From positions 1 to 43,913 of the forward strand of contig JAJYGH010000040.1 in the NCBI GenBank assembly GCA_021785175.1: DNA of 43,913 bases, given 5' to 3'. This DNA comes from Chloroflexota bacterium (lineage in GTDB: Bacteria > Chloroflexota > Limnocylindria > Limnocylindrales > CSP1-4). Below are positions 15,654 to 23,448 of this stretch, one piece after another. Numbering within the stretch: position 1 is the stretch's first letter; each line of letters opens with the position of its first letter. A program made the position numbers and the translations under genes. Below the pieces are notes generated by a model. It worked only from the letters and a program-made list of their open reading frames with translations. It made no database searches and had not been told where the DNA came from.

Positions 15654-16166
15654 ATGAGCGACGGCGGACGGCGACGCGAGGCGAACGCTGTCGACCTGTA
15701 CCTGGTTCGCCACGCCCACGCGGGAAACGCGGACGCCTGGCGGGGCCCGGACGACACGCGACCGCTGTCCGCGCGTGGTCGGGATCAGGCCGCGCGGCTC
15801 GCCACCTTCCTGGCGCGCGTGGGGGCGCCGCCCCTCATCCTCACCAGCCCGAAGCTCCGCGCGTCGGAGACCGCGGCGCCCATCGCCGACGCCACCCGCG
15901 CCCAGATCCGGGTCGAGCCGATCCTCGGCTCGGCGCCCGACCTCGTCGACATCGAGCGGCTGCTCAGCCAGGTCGGGGATCCCGACCGGGTCCTGCTCGT
16001 CGGCCACGATCCCGACTTCACCCAGCTCGTCGAGGAGCTCACCGGTGCGGCGTCGATCCCGATGCCCAAGGCCGCGCTCGCGCGGCTGACGTGCCGCCGC
16101 CCTCTCGTACCCGGATCGGGCGTGCTTCGCTGGCTGGTCCCGCCCGACCTGCTGGCCGAGGCCTGA
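15654..16166 (+). CDS. sixA: SixA-type phosphohistidine phosphatase (histidine phosphatase family)
   Basis: 170 aa. The phosphatase RHG-type motif appears as LVRHAHAG (residues 17-24), with the second catalytic His in LVGHDPDF and an Arg in LRASETA. The family transfers phosphate from the substrate to the first His; SixA members remove phosphate from phosphohistidine residues of phosphotransfer proteins, whereas other branches act on small phosphoesters. AAGGAG six bases before the ATG supports the start. It follows the CYTH-CHAD gene by 32 bp. In this type of cluster SixA/CHAD/PPK linkage is common, so it may act on a polyphosphate-linked phosphoprotein (PPK1 itself goes through phosphohistidine), but that is inference. 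Confidence 0.88.
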   Translation: MSDGGRRREANAVDLYLVRHAHAGNADAWRGPDDTRPLSARGRDQAARLATFLARVGAPPLILTSPKLRASETAAPIADATRAQIRVEPILGSAPDLVDIERLLSQVGDPDRVLLVGHDPDFTQLVEELTGAASIPMPKAALARLTCRRPLVPGSGVLRWLVPPDLLAEA

Positions 16167-16346
16167 CGCCCGCCACGTCCGTCGCCACCCGGGCGGCTGC
16201 GGGCGCCGGCACCGGCTCCCGCGGAACCCGCGACGCCGTCGCGCCGTGTTCGGGACCGGGGCCGTCGGGTACTCTTGTCGCGCGCCCCAACGTCCTCGCA
16301 GTCCACACGGACGCGGCACGCCCCCCGCTCCGGCTCCGGAGGATCG

Positions 16347-16964
16347 ATGCGCATCCGGCTGATTCCACGCGAAGAGCGATTCTTCGATCTCTTCGTCGAA
16401 GATGCGGCCAACGTCCTGTCAGCCGCGCAGCACCTCGAGGAGATGCTGCGGACCTACGACAACGTGGACCAGCGCGCCAGAGAGCTGTTCGCGATGGAAC
16501 ACCACGGCGACGAGATCAGCCACAGCATCGGGCGGCGCGTGAACACGACGTTCGTGACCCCGTTCGATCGGGAGGACATCGTCGCGCTGATCTCCGGCCT
16601 CGACGACATCCTCGACCTGATCGAGGAGGTCGCAGACACGTTCATCCTGTACCAGGTGGACGAACCGACGCCTGCATCACAGAAACAGGCGCACATCATC
16701 GTGAAGCAGTGTGAGGCGATTCACGAGGCGCTGAAGCGACTTCGGACGTTCGAAGGGCTTCAACAATACTGGACGGAGATCAACCGGCTCGAGAATGAGG
16801 GCGACCGGATCACGCGTGCGGCCGTCGCCGGCCTGTTCTCCGAGAAGACGCGCGCGACCGACATCATCAAGTGGAAGGACATCTACGGGCTGCTCGAGGC
16901 CACCATCGACAAGTCCGAGGACGTCGCGAACATCATCGAGAAGATCGTCGTCAAGCACGCCTAG
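16347..16964 (+). CDS. DUF47 / PhoU-like phosphate transport regulator
   Basis: 205 aa, all-helical. The sequence fits the DUF47 (TIGR00153/PhoU_div) family: FFDLFVEDAANVLSAAQHL, EHHGDEISHSIGRRVNTTF, TPFDREDIVALISGLDDILD, with E/D-rich helices that bind metal in PhoU-like proteins. DUF47 proteins are usually encoded beside PiT transporters and modulate phosphate (or sulfate) uptake. GGAGG lies four bases before the ATG, supporting the start. The PiT gene follows on the same strand but a minus-strand gene (17040-17402) is inserted between them, so they may not share a transcript. A 180-bp gap separates it from sixA; TACTCT near 16267 could be its -10. Confidence 0.92.
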   Translation: MRIRLIPREERFFDLFVEDAANVLSAAQHLEEMLRTYDNVDQRARELFAMEHHGDEISHSIGRRVNTTFVTPFDREDIVALISGLDDILDLIEEVADTFILYQVDEPTPASQKQAHIIVKQCEAIHEALKRLRTFEGLQQYWTEINRLENEGDRITRAAVAGLFSEKTRATDIIKWKDIYGLLEATIDKSEDVANIIEKIVVKHA

Positions 16965-17039
16965 GCAGAGGGACGGTCAACTCGTGATGGTTCGCGCGAC
17001 GACGATCGGGCAGCCCGCGGTCCGCGCTGCGCGCGATGG

Positions 17040-17402
17040 TCAGGACGCCGCTGTTTCCGACTTGGGGCGACGCCCACGCCGCGGCCTCCGCTCCGGCGTC
17101 ATCAGGCCGACGAGCAGATGATCGCCACGCATCTGGACGGCGATCACCTTGCCCTCGTCCTTCGCGATCTTCAGCAGTCGCTGGCGGATCGTCGCCGGCT
17201 TTTCGCCGTCGTCGAGCGCAACCTTGAACACGTCGTCGGGCGTGTCCAGCCGGTCCACGACCGACTTCTTCAGGGTCTCGTACTGCTCGAGCCGCTTCTG
17301 TGCGGCAGGGCTCAGGGACCGCGCGGGATGGGTCGTGGGCGCCGGCGTCATCGCCGACGGGTCCGTTTTCCGGATCTTCACCCGGGACTCTCCATTCATC
17401 AT
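17040..17402 (-). CDS. Hypothetical basic protein between DUF47 and PiT genes
   Basis: 120 aa. I do not recognise a family. The N-terminal ~30 residues are Pro/Thr-rich and probably disordered; the middle (LSPAAQKRLEQYETLKKSVV, then DDVFKVALDDGEKPATIRQRLLKIA) looks like helices; a short strand-like core (KVIAVQMRGDHLLVGLM) follows; the tail is strongly basic (RRPRRGRRPK). The basic tail suggests nucleic-acid or polyphosphate binding, but that is speculation. Two ATG codons are adjacent at the start with no clear ribosome site. It lies on the strand opposite to its phosphate-related neighbours and splits the usual DUF47-PiT pair. Third-position G/C bias supports it being a real gene. Confidence 0.65.
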   Translation of the reverse strand: MMNGESRVKIRKTDPSAMTPAPTTHPARSLSPAAQKRLEQYETLKKSVVDRLDTPDDVFKVALDDGEKPATIRQRLLKIAKDEGKVIAVQMRGDHLLVGLMTPERRPRRGRRPKSETAAS

Positions 17403-17464
17403 GAGGACGCGTCAAACGTCGGACAGGATAATGCGTCTCCGCGATTGATGGCAATCGCCGACCG

Positions 17465-18475
17465 ATGACGTCGGGCATCACGTACGCGCTGGTCGGCATT
17501 TTCGGGCTGGCGGTGCTGTTCGATTACATCAACGGATTCCACGACACGGCAAACGCGATCGCGACATCCGTGACGACCCGCGCGCTTCGACCGGGAATCG
17601 CGATCGTGCTGTCGGCCATCGCGAATTTCCTCGGCGCGCTGACCGGAACCGAGGTCGCGGCCACAATCGGCAGCGGGATCGTCAGCACGCCCGCGGGCAA
17701 CCACGGACAGATCATCATTGCCGCGGCGCTGATCGGCGGAATCTCGTGGAACCTGCTGACGTGGCGCCTCGGGCTCCCGAGCTCGAGCAGCCACGCACTG
17801 ATCGGTGGCCTGCTCGGCGCCTCGCTCGCGGCCCTCGGCGGGACCGCCGTCCACGTCGAGGCGCTGATGTCAAAGGTCGTCGTGCCGCTCGTGGGCTCGC
17901 CGATCGTCGGGCTGCTCGGCGCGTTCGCGCTCATGGTGCTGCTGCTCAACGTCTTCCGGCGTGCCGACCCGCACCGGATCAACCAGCGCTTCCGGCGGCT
18001 GCAACTCGTCTCGGCCACGTACATGGCGTTCAGTCACGGGTCGAACGACGCGCAGAAGACGATGGGGGTCATGACCGCCGCGCTCGTCACGGCCGGTATC
18101 CTGCCCACGTTCAAGGTGCCCATCTGGATCATGCTGCTCGCCGCGGGAGCGATCTCGGCCGGGACCGCGGCAGGCGGCTGGCGGATCATCAAGACCATGG
18201 GCCAGCGGGTCGTGAAACTCGATCCCGTCCACGGCTTCGCCGCCGAGACCGCTGCCGCCACTGTCATCGTCGGCGCGAGCCACCTCGGGATGCCGGTCTC
18301 GACGACGCACGTCGTGTCCGGCGCGATCATGGGCTCGGGGGCGAGCGACCGGTTCACCGCGGTCCGGTGGGGCATCGCGGGCACGATCGTGTGGGCGTGG
18401 ATCCTGACGATCCCGGCAAGCGCGCTCGTCGCCGGCGGGGCGTGGGTGCTCCTGCACGCGGTGGTGCCCGTCTGA
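17465..18475 (+). CDS. pit: PiT-family inorganic phosphate transporter
   Basis: 336 aa, about ten transmembrane segments. The two inverted family signatures are visible: GFHDTANAIATSV (residues 23-35) in the N half and SHGSNDAQKTMGV in the C half, plus PSSSSHALIGGLLGA and PVSTTHVVSGAIMG. PiT proteins bring in phosphate, or metal-phosphate complexes, using the proton or sodium gradient. It is shorter than E. coli PitA (about 500 aa) because the central loop is small, as in many bacterial and archaeal forms. The start ATG has no good Shine-Dalgarno; a GATAAT at 17427-17432 may be its -10, giving a leader of roughly 25-30 nt. Together with DUF47 it would feed phosphate into the polyphosphate system upstream. 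Confidence 0.95.
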   Translation: MTSGITYALVGIFGLAVLFDYINGFHDTANAIATSVTTRALRPGIAIVLSAIANFLGALTGTEVAATIGSGIVSTPAGNHGQIIIAAALIGGISWNLLTWRLGLPSSSSHALIGGLLGASLAALGGTAVHVEALMSKVVVPLVGSPIVGLLGAFALMVLLLNVFRRADPHRINQRFRRLQLVSATYMAFSHGSNDAQKTMGVMTAALVTAGILPTFKVPIWIMLLAAGAISAGTAAGGWRIIKTMGQRVVKLDPVHGFAAETAAATVIVGASHLGMPVSTTHVVSGAIMGSGASDRFTAVRWGIAGTIVWAWILTIPASALVAGGAWVLLHAVVPV

Positions 18476-18560
18476 CACGAACCACGGCCCGGCGTTCCAT
18501 GGCAGCCGAGGCAGCCGTGGCGCCCGCTGGACCCGTGGTTCAAGGGGATTCGCCAGGGAG

Positions 18561-20075
18561 TCAGGCCGTGGGAAGACGCTCCCGCAGCGACGCGATCGCG
18601 GCGTCCAGCCGCTCGAGCGTCCGCCGCCGCCCGAGCGCGACGAGCGTGTCGAACAGCGGGGGCGACACCGGGCGGCCCGTGACGGCGACGCGAATGGCCA
18701 TGAAGAGATCGCCGGGCTTCCAGCCGTTCCCGGCCGCGAGCGCCCGCAGCGGATGCTCGAGCTCGTCAGCCTCGTAGCTCACCCGGCCCTGTGCGTCGAT
18801 CGTCGCTCTCGCCGCCTCGAGCCCACGCAGCGTGATCTCCGCATCCCAGCGCTTCGGCACGAGGAGCGCGGCGTCCGGCGGCGGCTCGTCGACGAACAGG
18901 AAACCGACCAGGTCGCCGATCGCGCCGAGGACGGGCAGCCGCTCCTGCACGAGCGGCACCAGCGGCAGGATCTCCTCGGTGGACGGCCGCCGCACGAGGC
19001 GGGCTCCCGCGGCCTCACGGGCCGCGAGATGGTCGGCGAGGAACGGGGCGAGCCGCTCGGCGAGATCCCCCGGAGCAAGTCGGCGGATCCACTGGCCGTT
19101 GAGCCACTCCAGCCGCTCCCGGTCGAACACGGCGCCGCCGGAGTGCACGCGGGACAGATCGAAGCGCTCGACCAGCTCGTCGAGCGAGAAGATCTCCTCG
19201 TCGGTCCCGCTGGCCCAGCCCAGCAGCGCGAGGAAGTTGACCATCGCCTCCGGCACGAACCCCTGCGCGACGTAGTCGGCGATGGCCGTCTGCGACTTGC
19301 GCTTGCTCATCTTCGTGCGGTCCGGGTTCAGGATCAGCGGCAGGTGCGCGAAGCGCGGCACATCGGCGCCGAGCGCCTGGAACAGCAGGATGTGCTTCGG
19401 CGTGTTCGACAGGTGATCCTCGCCGCGGACGACGTGGGTGATCGCCATCTCGGCGTCGTCGACGACGACCGTGAAGTGGTACAGCGGCGTCCCGTCCGAC
19501 CGGACGATGACGAGGTCGCCGCCGAGCGCGTCGGTGTCGATCTCGACGTGGCCTCGGATGATGTCATCGAACACGACAGTGCCCGGCCGAATCCGGAAGC
19601 GGATCGCCGGCCGCCGCCCCTCCGCCTCGAGCGCGCGCCGCTGCTCCGCGCTCAGGTGCGCGCACCGTCCGACGTACCGGGGCGCCCGGTGCGCCGCCTC
19701 CTGGGCCAGCCTGTCGGCCTCGAGCTCGTCGCGCGTGCAGTAGCACGGGTAGGCCACATCCTCCGCCAGCAGCCGGTCGACGGCCTGGCGGTACAACGGC
19801 AGCCGCTCCATCTGCCGGTACGGCGCATGCGGCCCGCGCGCCGGCTCTCCGGCCACCTCGGGCCCCTCGTCCCAGCGCAGCCCGAGCCAGTGCAGGCCCT
19901 CGAGGATGTCGCGCTCGTAGGCCACGGTGGAACGGGCGACGTCGGTGTCCTCGAGGCGCAGGATGAACGTGCCGGCCTCGTGTCTCGCGAACAGGAAGTT
20001 GTAGAGCGCGGTCCGCGCGGTCCCGATGTGAAGTGGCCCCGTCGGGCTCGGGGCAATCCGGCAGCGTACGGTCAC
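18561..20075 (-). CDS. gltX: Glutamate-tRNA ligase
   Basis: 504 aa class I aminoacyl-tRNA synthetase that charges tRNA-Glu. The HIGH-type motif is APSPTGPLHIG (residues 8-18), and the KMSKS-type motif is KMSKR (255-259). CYCTRDELEA near 111 with Cys138 is the zinc-type insertion region. The C-terminal anticodon-binding domain is complete. A discriminating versus non-discriminating form cannot be told here; if glutaminyl-tRNA synthetase is absent from the genome, it may also charge tRNA-Gln. The start is GTG with no ribosome site; TACCAT six bases upstream suggests a leaderless mRNA. A 9-bp minisatellite abuts this promoter. Confidence 0.97.
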   Translation of the reverse strand: MTVRCRIAPSPTGPLHIGTARTALYNFLFARHEAGTFILRLEDTDVARSTVAYERDILEGLHWLGLRWDEGPEVAGEPARGPHAPYRQMERLPLYRQAVDRLLAEDVAYPCYCTRDELEADRLAQEAAHRAPRYVGRCAHLSAEQRRALEAEGRRPAIRFRIRPGTVVFDDIIRGHVEIDTDALGGDLVIVRSDGTPLYHFTVVVDDAEMAITHVVRGEDHLSNTPKHILLFQALGADVPRFAHLPLILNPDRTKMSKRKSQTAIADYVAQGFVPEAMVNFLALLGWASGTDEEIFSLDELVERFDLSRVHSGGAVFDRERLEWLNGQWIRRLAPGDLAERLAPFLADHLAAREAAGARLVRRPSTEEILPLVPLVQERLPVLGAIGDLVGFLFVDEPPPDAALLVPKRWDAEITLRGLEAARATIDAQGRVSYEADELEHPLRALAAGNGWKPGDLFMAIRVAVTGRPVSPPLFDTLVALGRRRTLERLDAAIASLRERLPTA

Positions 20076-20081
20076 GCCGGG

Positions 20082-20087
20082 ATGGTA
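20082..20087 (-). promoter_or_regulatory. -10 element (TACCAT) for a leaderless gltX transcript
   Basis: TACCAT on the minus strand ends six bases before the GTG start at 20075. No Shine-Dalgarno is present. The -35 position falls inside the 9-bp tandem repeat. Confidence 0.6.
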
Positions 20088-20098
20088 CGCCGCGCTCC

Positions 20099-20152
20099 GG
20101 GCGAGACGGGCGAGACGGGCGAGACGGGCGAGGCGGGCGCGGCGGGCGCGGC
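20099..20152. repeat. 9-bp minisatellite upstream of gltX
   Basis: Six tandem copies of a 9-bp unit: three exact GGGCGAGAC, then GGGCGAGGC, then two GGGCGCGGC. It lies between the iron permease stop (20167) and the gltX -10 box, so the -35 position of gltX falls within it. Tandem units like this can change copy number by slippage. Confidence 0.9.
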
Positions 20153-20166
20153 GGATTCCGCGGGCG

Positions 20167-21015
20167 CTACGATGCGCGCGAGGGGGCCGCGCGGGCGGGT
20201 CGCCGCGGGGCGAGATACAGCGCGAGCACCACGGCGACGTAGGCGACGTACACGCCGAGCGTCACGAGCTCCGGCTGCGACGAGTACCCGAACATCGCCC
20301 GCAGCAGCGACCCGAATCCCTGGTCCTGCGACAGCACGCTGCCGATGTTGTACGCGGTCTGCGTCCCGACGCCGATCGCTCCGATCTCGACGAACTCGTG
20401 CACGGCGCGCGACACGAGCCCGGCCGCAACGAACACCAGTGCGATGCCCGTCCACGTGAAGAAGGCGCGCAGGTCGATCCGGCGGCTGCCGCGATAGATC
20501 CCCCACCCGATCGCCACGGCGAGCGCGAGTCCGACGAGCGTGCCCGCGAGCACGCCGTCGGCGCCGGCGAGCCCCGACGCGGATCGCACGGCCGCGACCT
20601 GCCCGAACACGAACAGCGACGCCTCGATCCCCTCTCGGATGACCGACGTGAAGGCGAGCACGGCCAGGCTCCATGCCCCGCCCGTCGTCAGCGCGCGCGC
20701 GAGTTCTGCCTCGAGATGTCCCTTCATCGCCCGCGACTGGCTGCGCATCCAGAAGAGCATCCACGTCACGATCCCGGTCGCGACGAGCATCGTCGTGCCC
20801 TCGAAGATCTGCTCGTACGGGGTCCCGAGTTCACCGACCACCACATACAGCGCGAGCGCGAGGACAACCGACACGGCCAGCGCCGCCCCCGTGCCGATCC
20901 AGACCTTCGGGAGATGCGCGCGGTTCCCGCTGCGGACGAGGTACGCCACGACGATACCGACGACGAGTGACGCCTCGACGCCCTCCCGCAGTCCGATGAG
21001 GAGCCCGTTGATCAC
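20167..21015 (-). CDS. FTR1/EfeU-type iron permease
   Basis: 282 aa from the chosen GTG. The two REXXE iron-binding motifs are clear: REGVEAS near the N-terminus and REGIEAS in the middle, each within a transmembrane helix, with about seven helices in total. FTR1/EfeU proteins import ferric (or oxidised ferrous) iron. An in-frame start at 21216 would add 67 residues, but that stretch contains a good promoter (21092-21120) and atypical codons; GGGAGGG nine bases before GTG 21015 and the usual family length support the shorter form. It lacks neighbouring EfeO/EfeB-like genes. A VIT1/CCC1-type metal transporter is encoded immediately upstream, suggesting a shared iron or manganese theme. Confidence 0.9.
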   Translation of the reverse strand: MINGLLIGLREGVEASLVVGIVVAYLVRSGNRAHLPKVWIGTGAALAVSVVLALALYVVVGELGTPYEQIFEGTTMLVATGIVTWMLFWMRSQSRAMKGHLEAELARALTTGGAWSLAVLAFTSVIREGIEASLFVFGQVAAVRSASGLAGADGVLAGTLVGLALAVAIGWGIYRGSRRIDLRAFFTWTGIALVFVAAGLVSRAVHEFVEIGAIGVGTQTAYNIGSVLSQDQGFGSLLRAMFGYSSQPELVTLGVYVAYVAVVLALYLAPRRPARAAPSRAS

Positions 21016-21091
21016 GCCGTACCGCCCTCCCGGGCCGCTCAACGGCCCTGCCGTGCACTGCCCTGCCGCGACCGACCCGCAGGTGGCGGAA

Positions 21092-21120
21092 ATCTTACCT
21101 GTGAGGTCGGAATTGGGCAA
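21092..21120 (-). promoter_or_regulatory. Promoter of the FTR1 iron permease gene
   Basis: On the minus strand, TTGCCC (21120-21115) and TAAGAT (21097-21092) are separated by exactly 17 bp. Transcription would begin near 21085, giving a leader of about 70 nt before the GTG at 21015. A local drop in G/C third-position bias fits non-coding DNA here. Confidence 0.6.
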
Positions 21121-21231
21121 CGATGCGGCGAACCCCGCCACGACGAGGTGCGGCATGGCCAGCGCGAGGGCAAGCCGGCGAGCGGAAACCACCGTGCGGC
21201 AGGCGTCGGACACCACCGACGCGCCCGGCGC

Positions 21232-21984
21232 TCAATGGACGGCGGCTCCGAGGGCCGCGCCGATCGCGTACGTGATGCCCGCGGCCAGGCAACCGAGGGC
21301 GACCTGGCGCAATCCGGTGCGGATCGCATGCCGGTGCGTCAGCCGGCTGACGCCCAGCCCCACGGCGAACAGCGCGACGAGCGAGAGCGCGATGCTCACC
21401 GGGAGCGCGCCGCCGGCGGGGAGGGCGAGGAAGGCGACGAGCGGCACGAGTGCGCCGAGCGCGAACGAGAGCAGGGAGCCCAGGCCGGCCGCAAGCGGAG
21501 AGCCCATCGTCTCGGCGGACAGTCCGATCTCGTCGCGGACGAAGGTCTCGAGCGCGATCTTCGGATCGGCCATCAGCCGATCGACGATGAGCTGCGCCTC
21601 GGGACGCGGCAGGCCCCGGCTCTCGTAGATCTCGACCAGGATCCCCCGCTCCTGCTGTGGCGTGTGGATGAGCTGCCGGCGCTGCAGGTCGACCTGGTAG
21701 TCGAGCAGCTCGCGCTGCGAGCGGACCGACACATACTCGCCGACGGCCATCGAGAAGCTTCCCGCGAGGAGCCCGGCGACACCGGCGACGACGATCGCGT
21801 GGGGGTCCTCCGATGCGGCCGCGGCGACGCCCATGATCAGCGAGAGGTTCGTGACGAGGCCATCGGTCGCGCCGAACACGACCGGCCGGACCACCGACGC
21901 GCCGCGCACCTCGTGCGGGCTCGAGACCTCGAACGCGCCGCGTGAAGCGGCGACGATCCCGCGAGCGCGTTCCACGACATCCAT
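21232..21984 (-). CDS. VIT1/CCC1-family Fe2+/Mn2+ transporter
   Basis: 250 aa. The first helix carries VRPVVFGATDGLVTNLSLIM, the family hallmark, followed by SFSMAVGEYVSVRSQREL and a cytoplasmic Glu-rich metal-binding loop (about 95-160), then helices including SPLAAGLGSLLSFALGALVP. VIT1/CCC1 proteins export or sequester ferrous iron or manganese, usually in exchange for protons. GGAGG lies four to five bases before the ATG at 21984. It sits 216 bp upstream of the FTR1 start on the same strand; the promoter at 21092-21120 implies FTR1 can be expressed separately. Import by FTR1 and removal by this protein would balance iron. Confidence 0.92.
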   Translation of the reverse strand: MDVVERARGIVAASRGAFEVSSPHEVRGASVVRPVVFGATDGLVTNLSLIMGVAAAASEDPHAIVVAGVAGLLAGSFSMAVGEYVSVRSQRELLDYQVDLQRRQLIHTPQQERGILVEIYESRGLPRPEAQLIVDRLMADPKIALETFVRDEIGLSAETMGSPLAAGLGSLLSFALGALVPLVAFLALPAGGALPVSIALSLVALFAVGLGVSRLTHRHAIRTGLRQVALGCLAAGITYAIGAALGAAVH

Positions 21985-22211
21985 GGCGCCTCCGACATGC
22001 GTGCTCCGGGCATCCGATCCCCGCCGTCGCGCCCTCGATCGGCCCTCATCCTGCTCCGACGCGCCCGATCCGTCAGGGCGGCCCGTCGCACGGGGAGGCC
22101 GGCCGGGTCTGGACACCCTGCCCCGCACACCGGGTGCCATCCCCGGGAAGACGTCCTGCCGGATCGCGCCTCCGCGGCCCGGCTCGACGCGGCCCGGCTC
22201 GACCGGGAGCG

Positions 22212-23366
22212 CTAACGCAGCTCGGACAGCGGCGCCAGCTCGAACGACGGGACGATCTCCCCGACCACCTCGCCGCGTGGATCGCGGAGTGCGGGATGGT
22301 GCCACGTCTCGAGCGCGCGCATCTCGCGTTCGCCGACGATCCCGATCTGTCGCAGTGCCTCGACGGTCACGGCAGGCCGCGCCCGTCCCCCGGCGTCCCC
22401 ATCCTCGATCTTCGCGGCGAAGCCGGCTGGTCGATGGCCCGGCGCGTGCGGCACGAGGCCGAGCGCCTGCAGCGCCTCGGCGCCGCCCTTCGCACACACG
22501 CGTCCGGGCAACGCTTGCATGAGCGCGGTGTCGAAACGGTCGCGCGGTCCGGCGACGAGCTCGGGGGCGGCCATCATGGCGTCCCGGATCCGCGTCAGCG
22601 CGGGAACGAGCGCGCGCCCCCTGGCGTCCTGCGCGGCCCCGGCGGGATCCGCGAGCCGGAGGTAGGCGCGCGCGACGTCGATGAGCGTCACGTGGTACGT
22701 GAGGATCCCGCAGGCATCGACCGACGTCACGAGGTCGCCGGGCCGTCGACCGAGCACGCGGGCAAGGGCGTCCCGGAACGCCACCTGCGTCGGGTGCTCG
22801 GGCAGCCAGTACTCCTCCAGCGGCCACCCGGCGTACTTGGCGAACAGCAGGAACGACGCGTGCTGCCCGGAGCACTGGTGCCGGATCATGCCGGGCCGCT
22901 CACCGTCGCGCGCGAGCCGCTGCGCGGTGACCTGGTCGAGGGGCGCGTTCGCCGTCCCGCACCCGAGCATCGACTGGCTGACCTGTGCCCGGCGAAGCAT
23001 CGCCTGGATGGTCCTGACGTGCAGATCCTCGCCCGAATGGGAGGCGGCGAGCACGGCGAGCTCGGGGGCCGACAGGTCGAACGCGTCGGCGACGCCGGCC
23101 TCGACGAACGCGACGAGCCCGAGGGGCTTCGCAGCCGACCGCAGGGCGACGACGGTGTCGGGATCTCCGATCGCCCGCTCGATCGACCCGTCGATCCCCA
23201 CCTGCACGACGTGGCCGCGGTGCCGGCTCTCGCTGATCCCGCCGCGCCGCACCTCGACGAGCACGGGCGGCGCCGTGCGACTCGGGCGGGTCGTGCGGGG
23301 ACGAGATCGCGCTGCCGGCGCTGGTTCCGAGGGGGGCTCCGACATGGTGGCTCGACGGGCGGGCAT
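22212..23366 (-). CDS. Asparaginase, Rhizobium etli type II (pfam06089 family)
   Basis: 384 aa. The family hydrolyses L-asparagine to aspartate and ammonia with a serine-lysine active site. Aligning by spacing to the R. etli inducible enzyme: Ser77-Lys80 (RSAAKP), Ser109 (SHSGE) with Lys293 (CAKGG), Cys165 and Cys219 (zinc ligands). The third zinc ligand, Lys in CSGKH, is Gln168 here (CSGQH). Spacing between the other residues is preserved exactly, so the change looks genuine. About 30 extra N-terminal residues are Pro/Arg/Ser-rich. The ATG at 23366 has TACCAT six bases upstream and no ribosome site; ATG at 23345 is an alternative. It is divergent from upp. Confidence 0.9.
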   Translation of the reverse strand: MPARRATMSEPPSEPAPAARSRPRTTRPSRTAPPVLVEVRRGGISESRHRGHVVQVGIDGSIERAIGDPDTVVALRSAAKPLGLVAFVEAGVADAFDLSAPELAVLAASHSGEDLHVRTIQAMLRRAQVSQSMLGCGTANAPLDQVTAQRLARDGERPGMIRHQCSGQHASFLLFAKYAGWPLEEYWLPEHPTQVAFRDALARVLGRRPGDLVTSVDACGILTYHVTLIDVARAYLRLADPAGAAQDARGRALVPALTRIRDAMMAAPELVAGPRDRFDTALMQALPGRVCAKGGAEALQALGLVPHAPGHRPAGFAAKIEDGDAGGRARPAVTVEALRQIGIVGEREMRALETWHHPALRDPRGEVVGEIVPSFELAPLSELR

Positions 23367-23372
23367 GGCGTG

Positions 23373-23378
23373 ATGGTA
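23373..23378 (-). promoter_or_regulatory. -10 element (TACCAT) for a leaderless asparaginase transcript
   Basis: TACCAT on the minus strand ends six bases before the ATG at 23366, with no Shine-Dalgarno between. The same hexamer and spacing are found at gltX. Confidence 0.6.
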
Positions 23379-23404
23379 GCGCGTCGAACAGGGCCGACCG
23401 ATGC

Positions 23405-23410
23405 TAGGAT
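23405..23410 (+). promoter_or_regulatory. -10 element (TAGGAT) of upp
   Basis: TAGGAT lies 38 bases before the upp GTG, so this gene would have a short leader with a ribosome site, unlike the divergent asparaginase gene. No clear -35 is visible. Confidence 0.45.
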
Positions 23411-23448
23411 CGCGACGGTTCCACCTGCCTGATCCCAAGGAGGAACGC

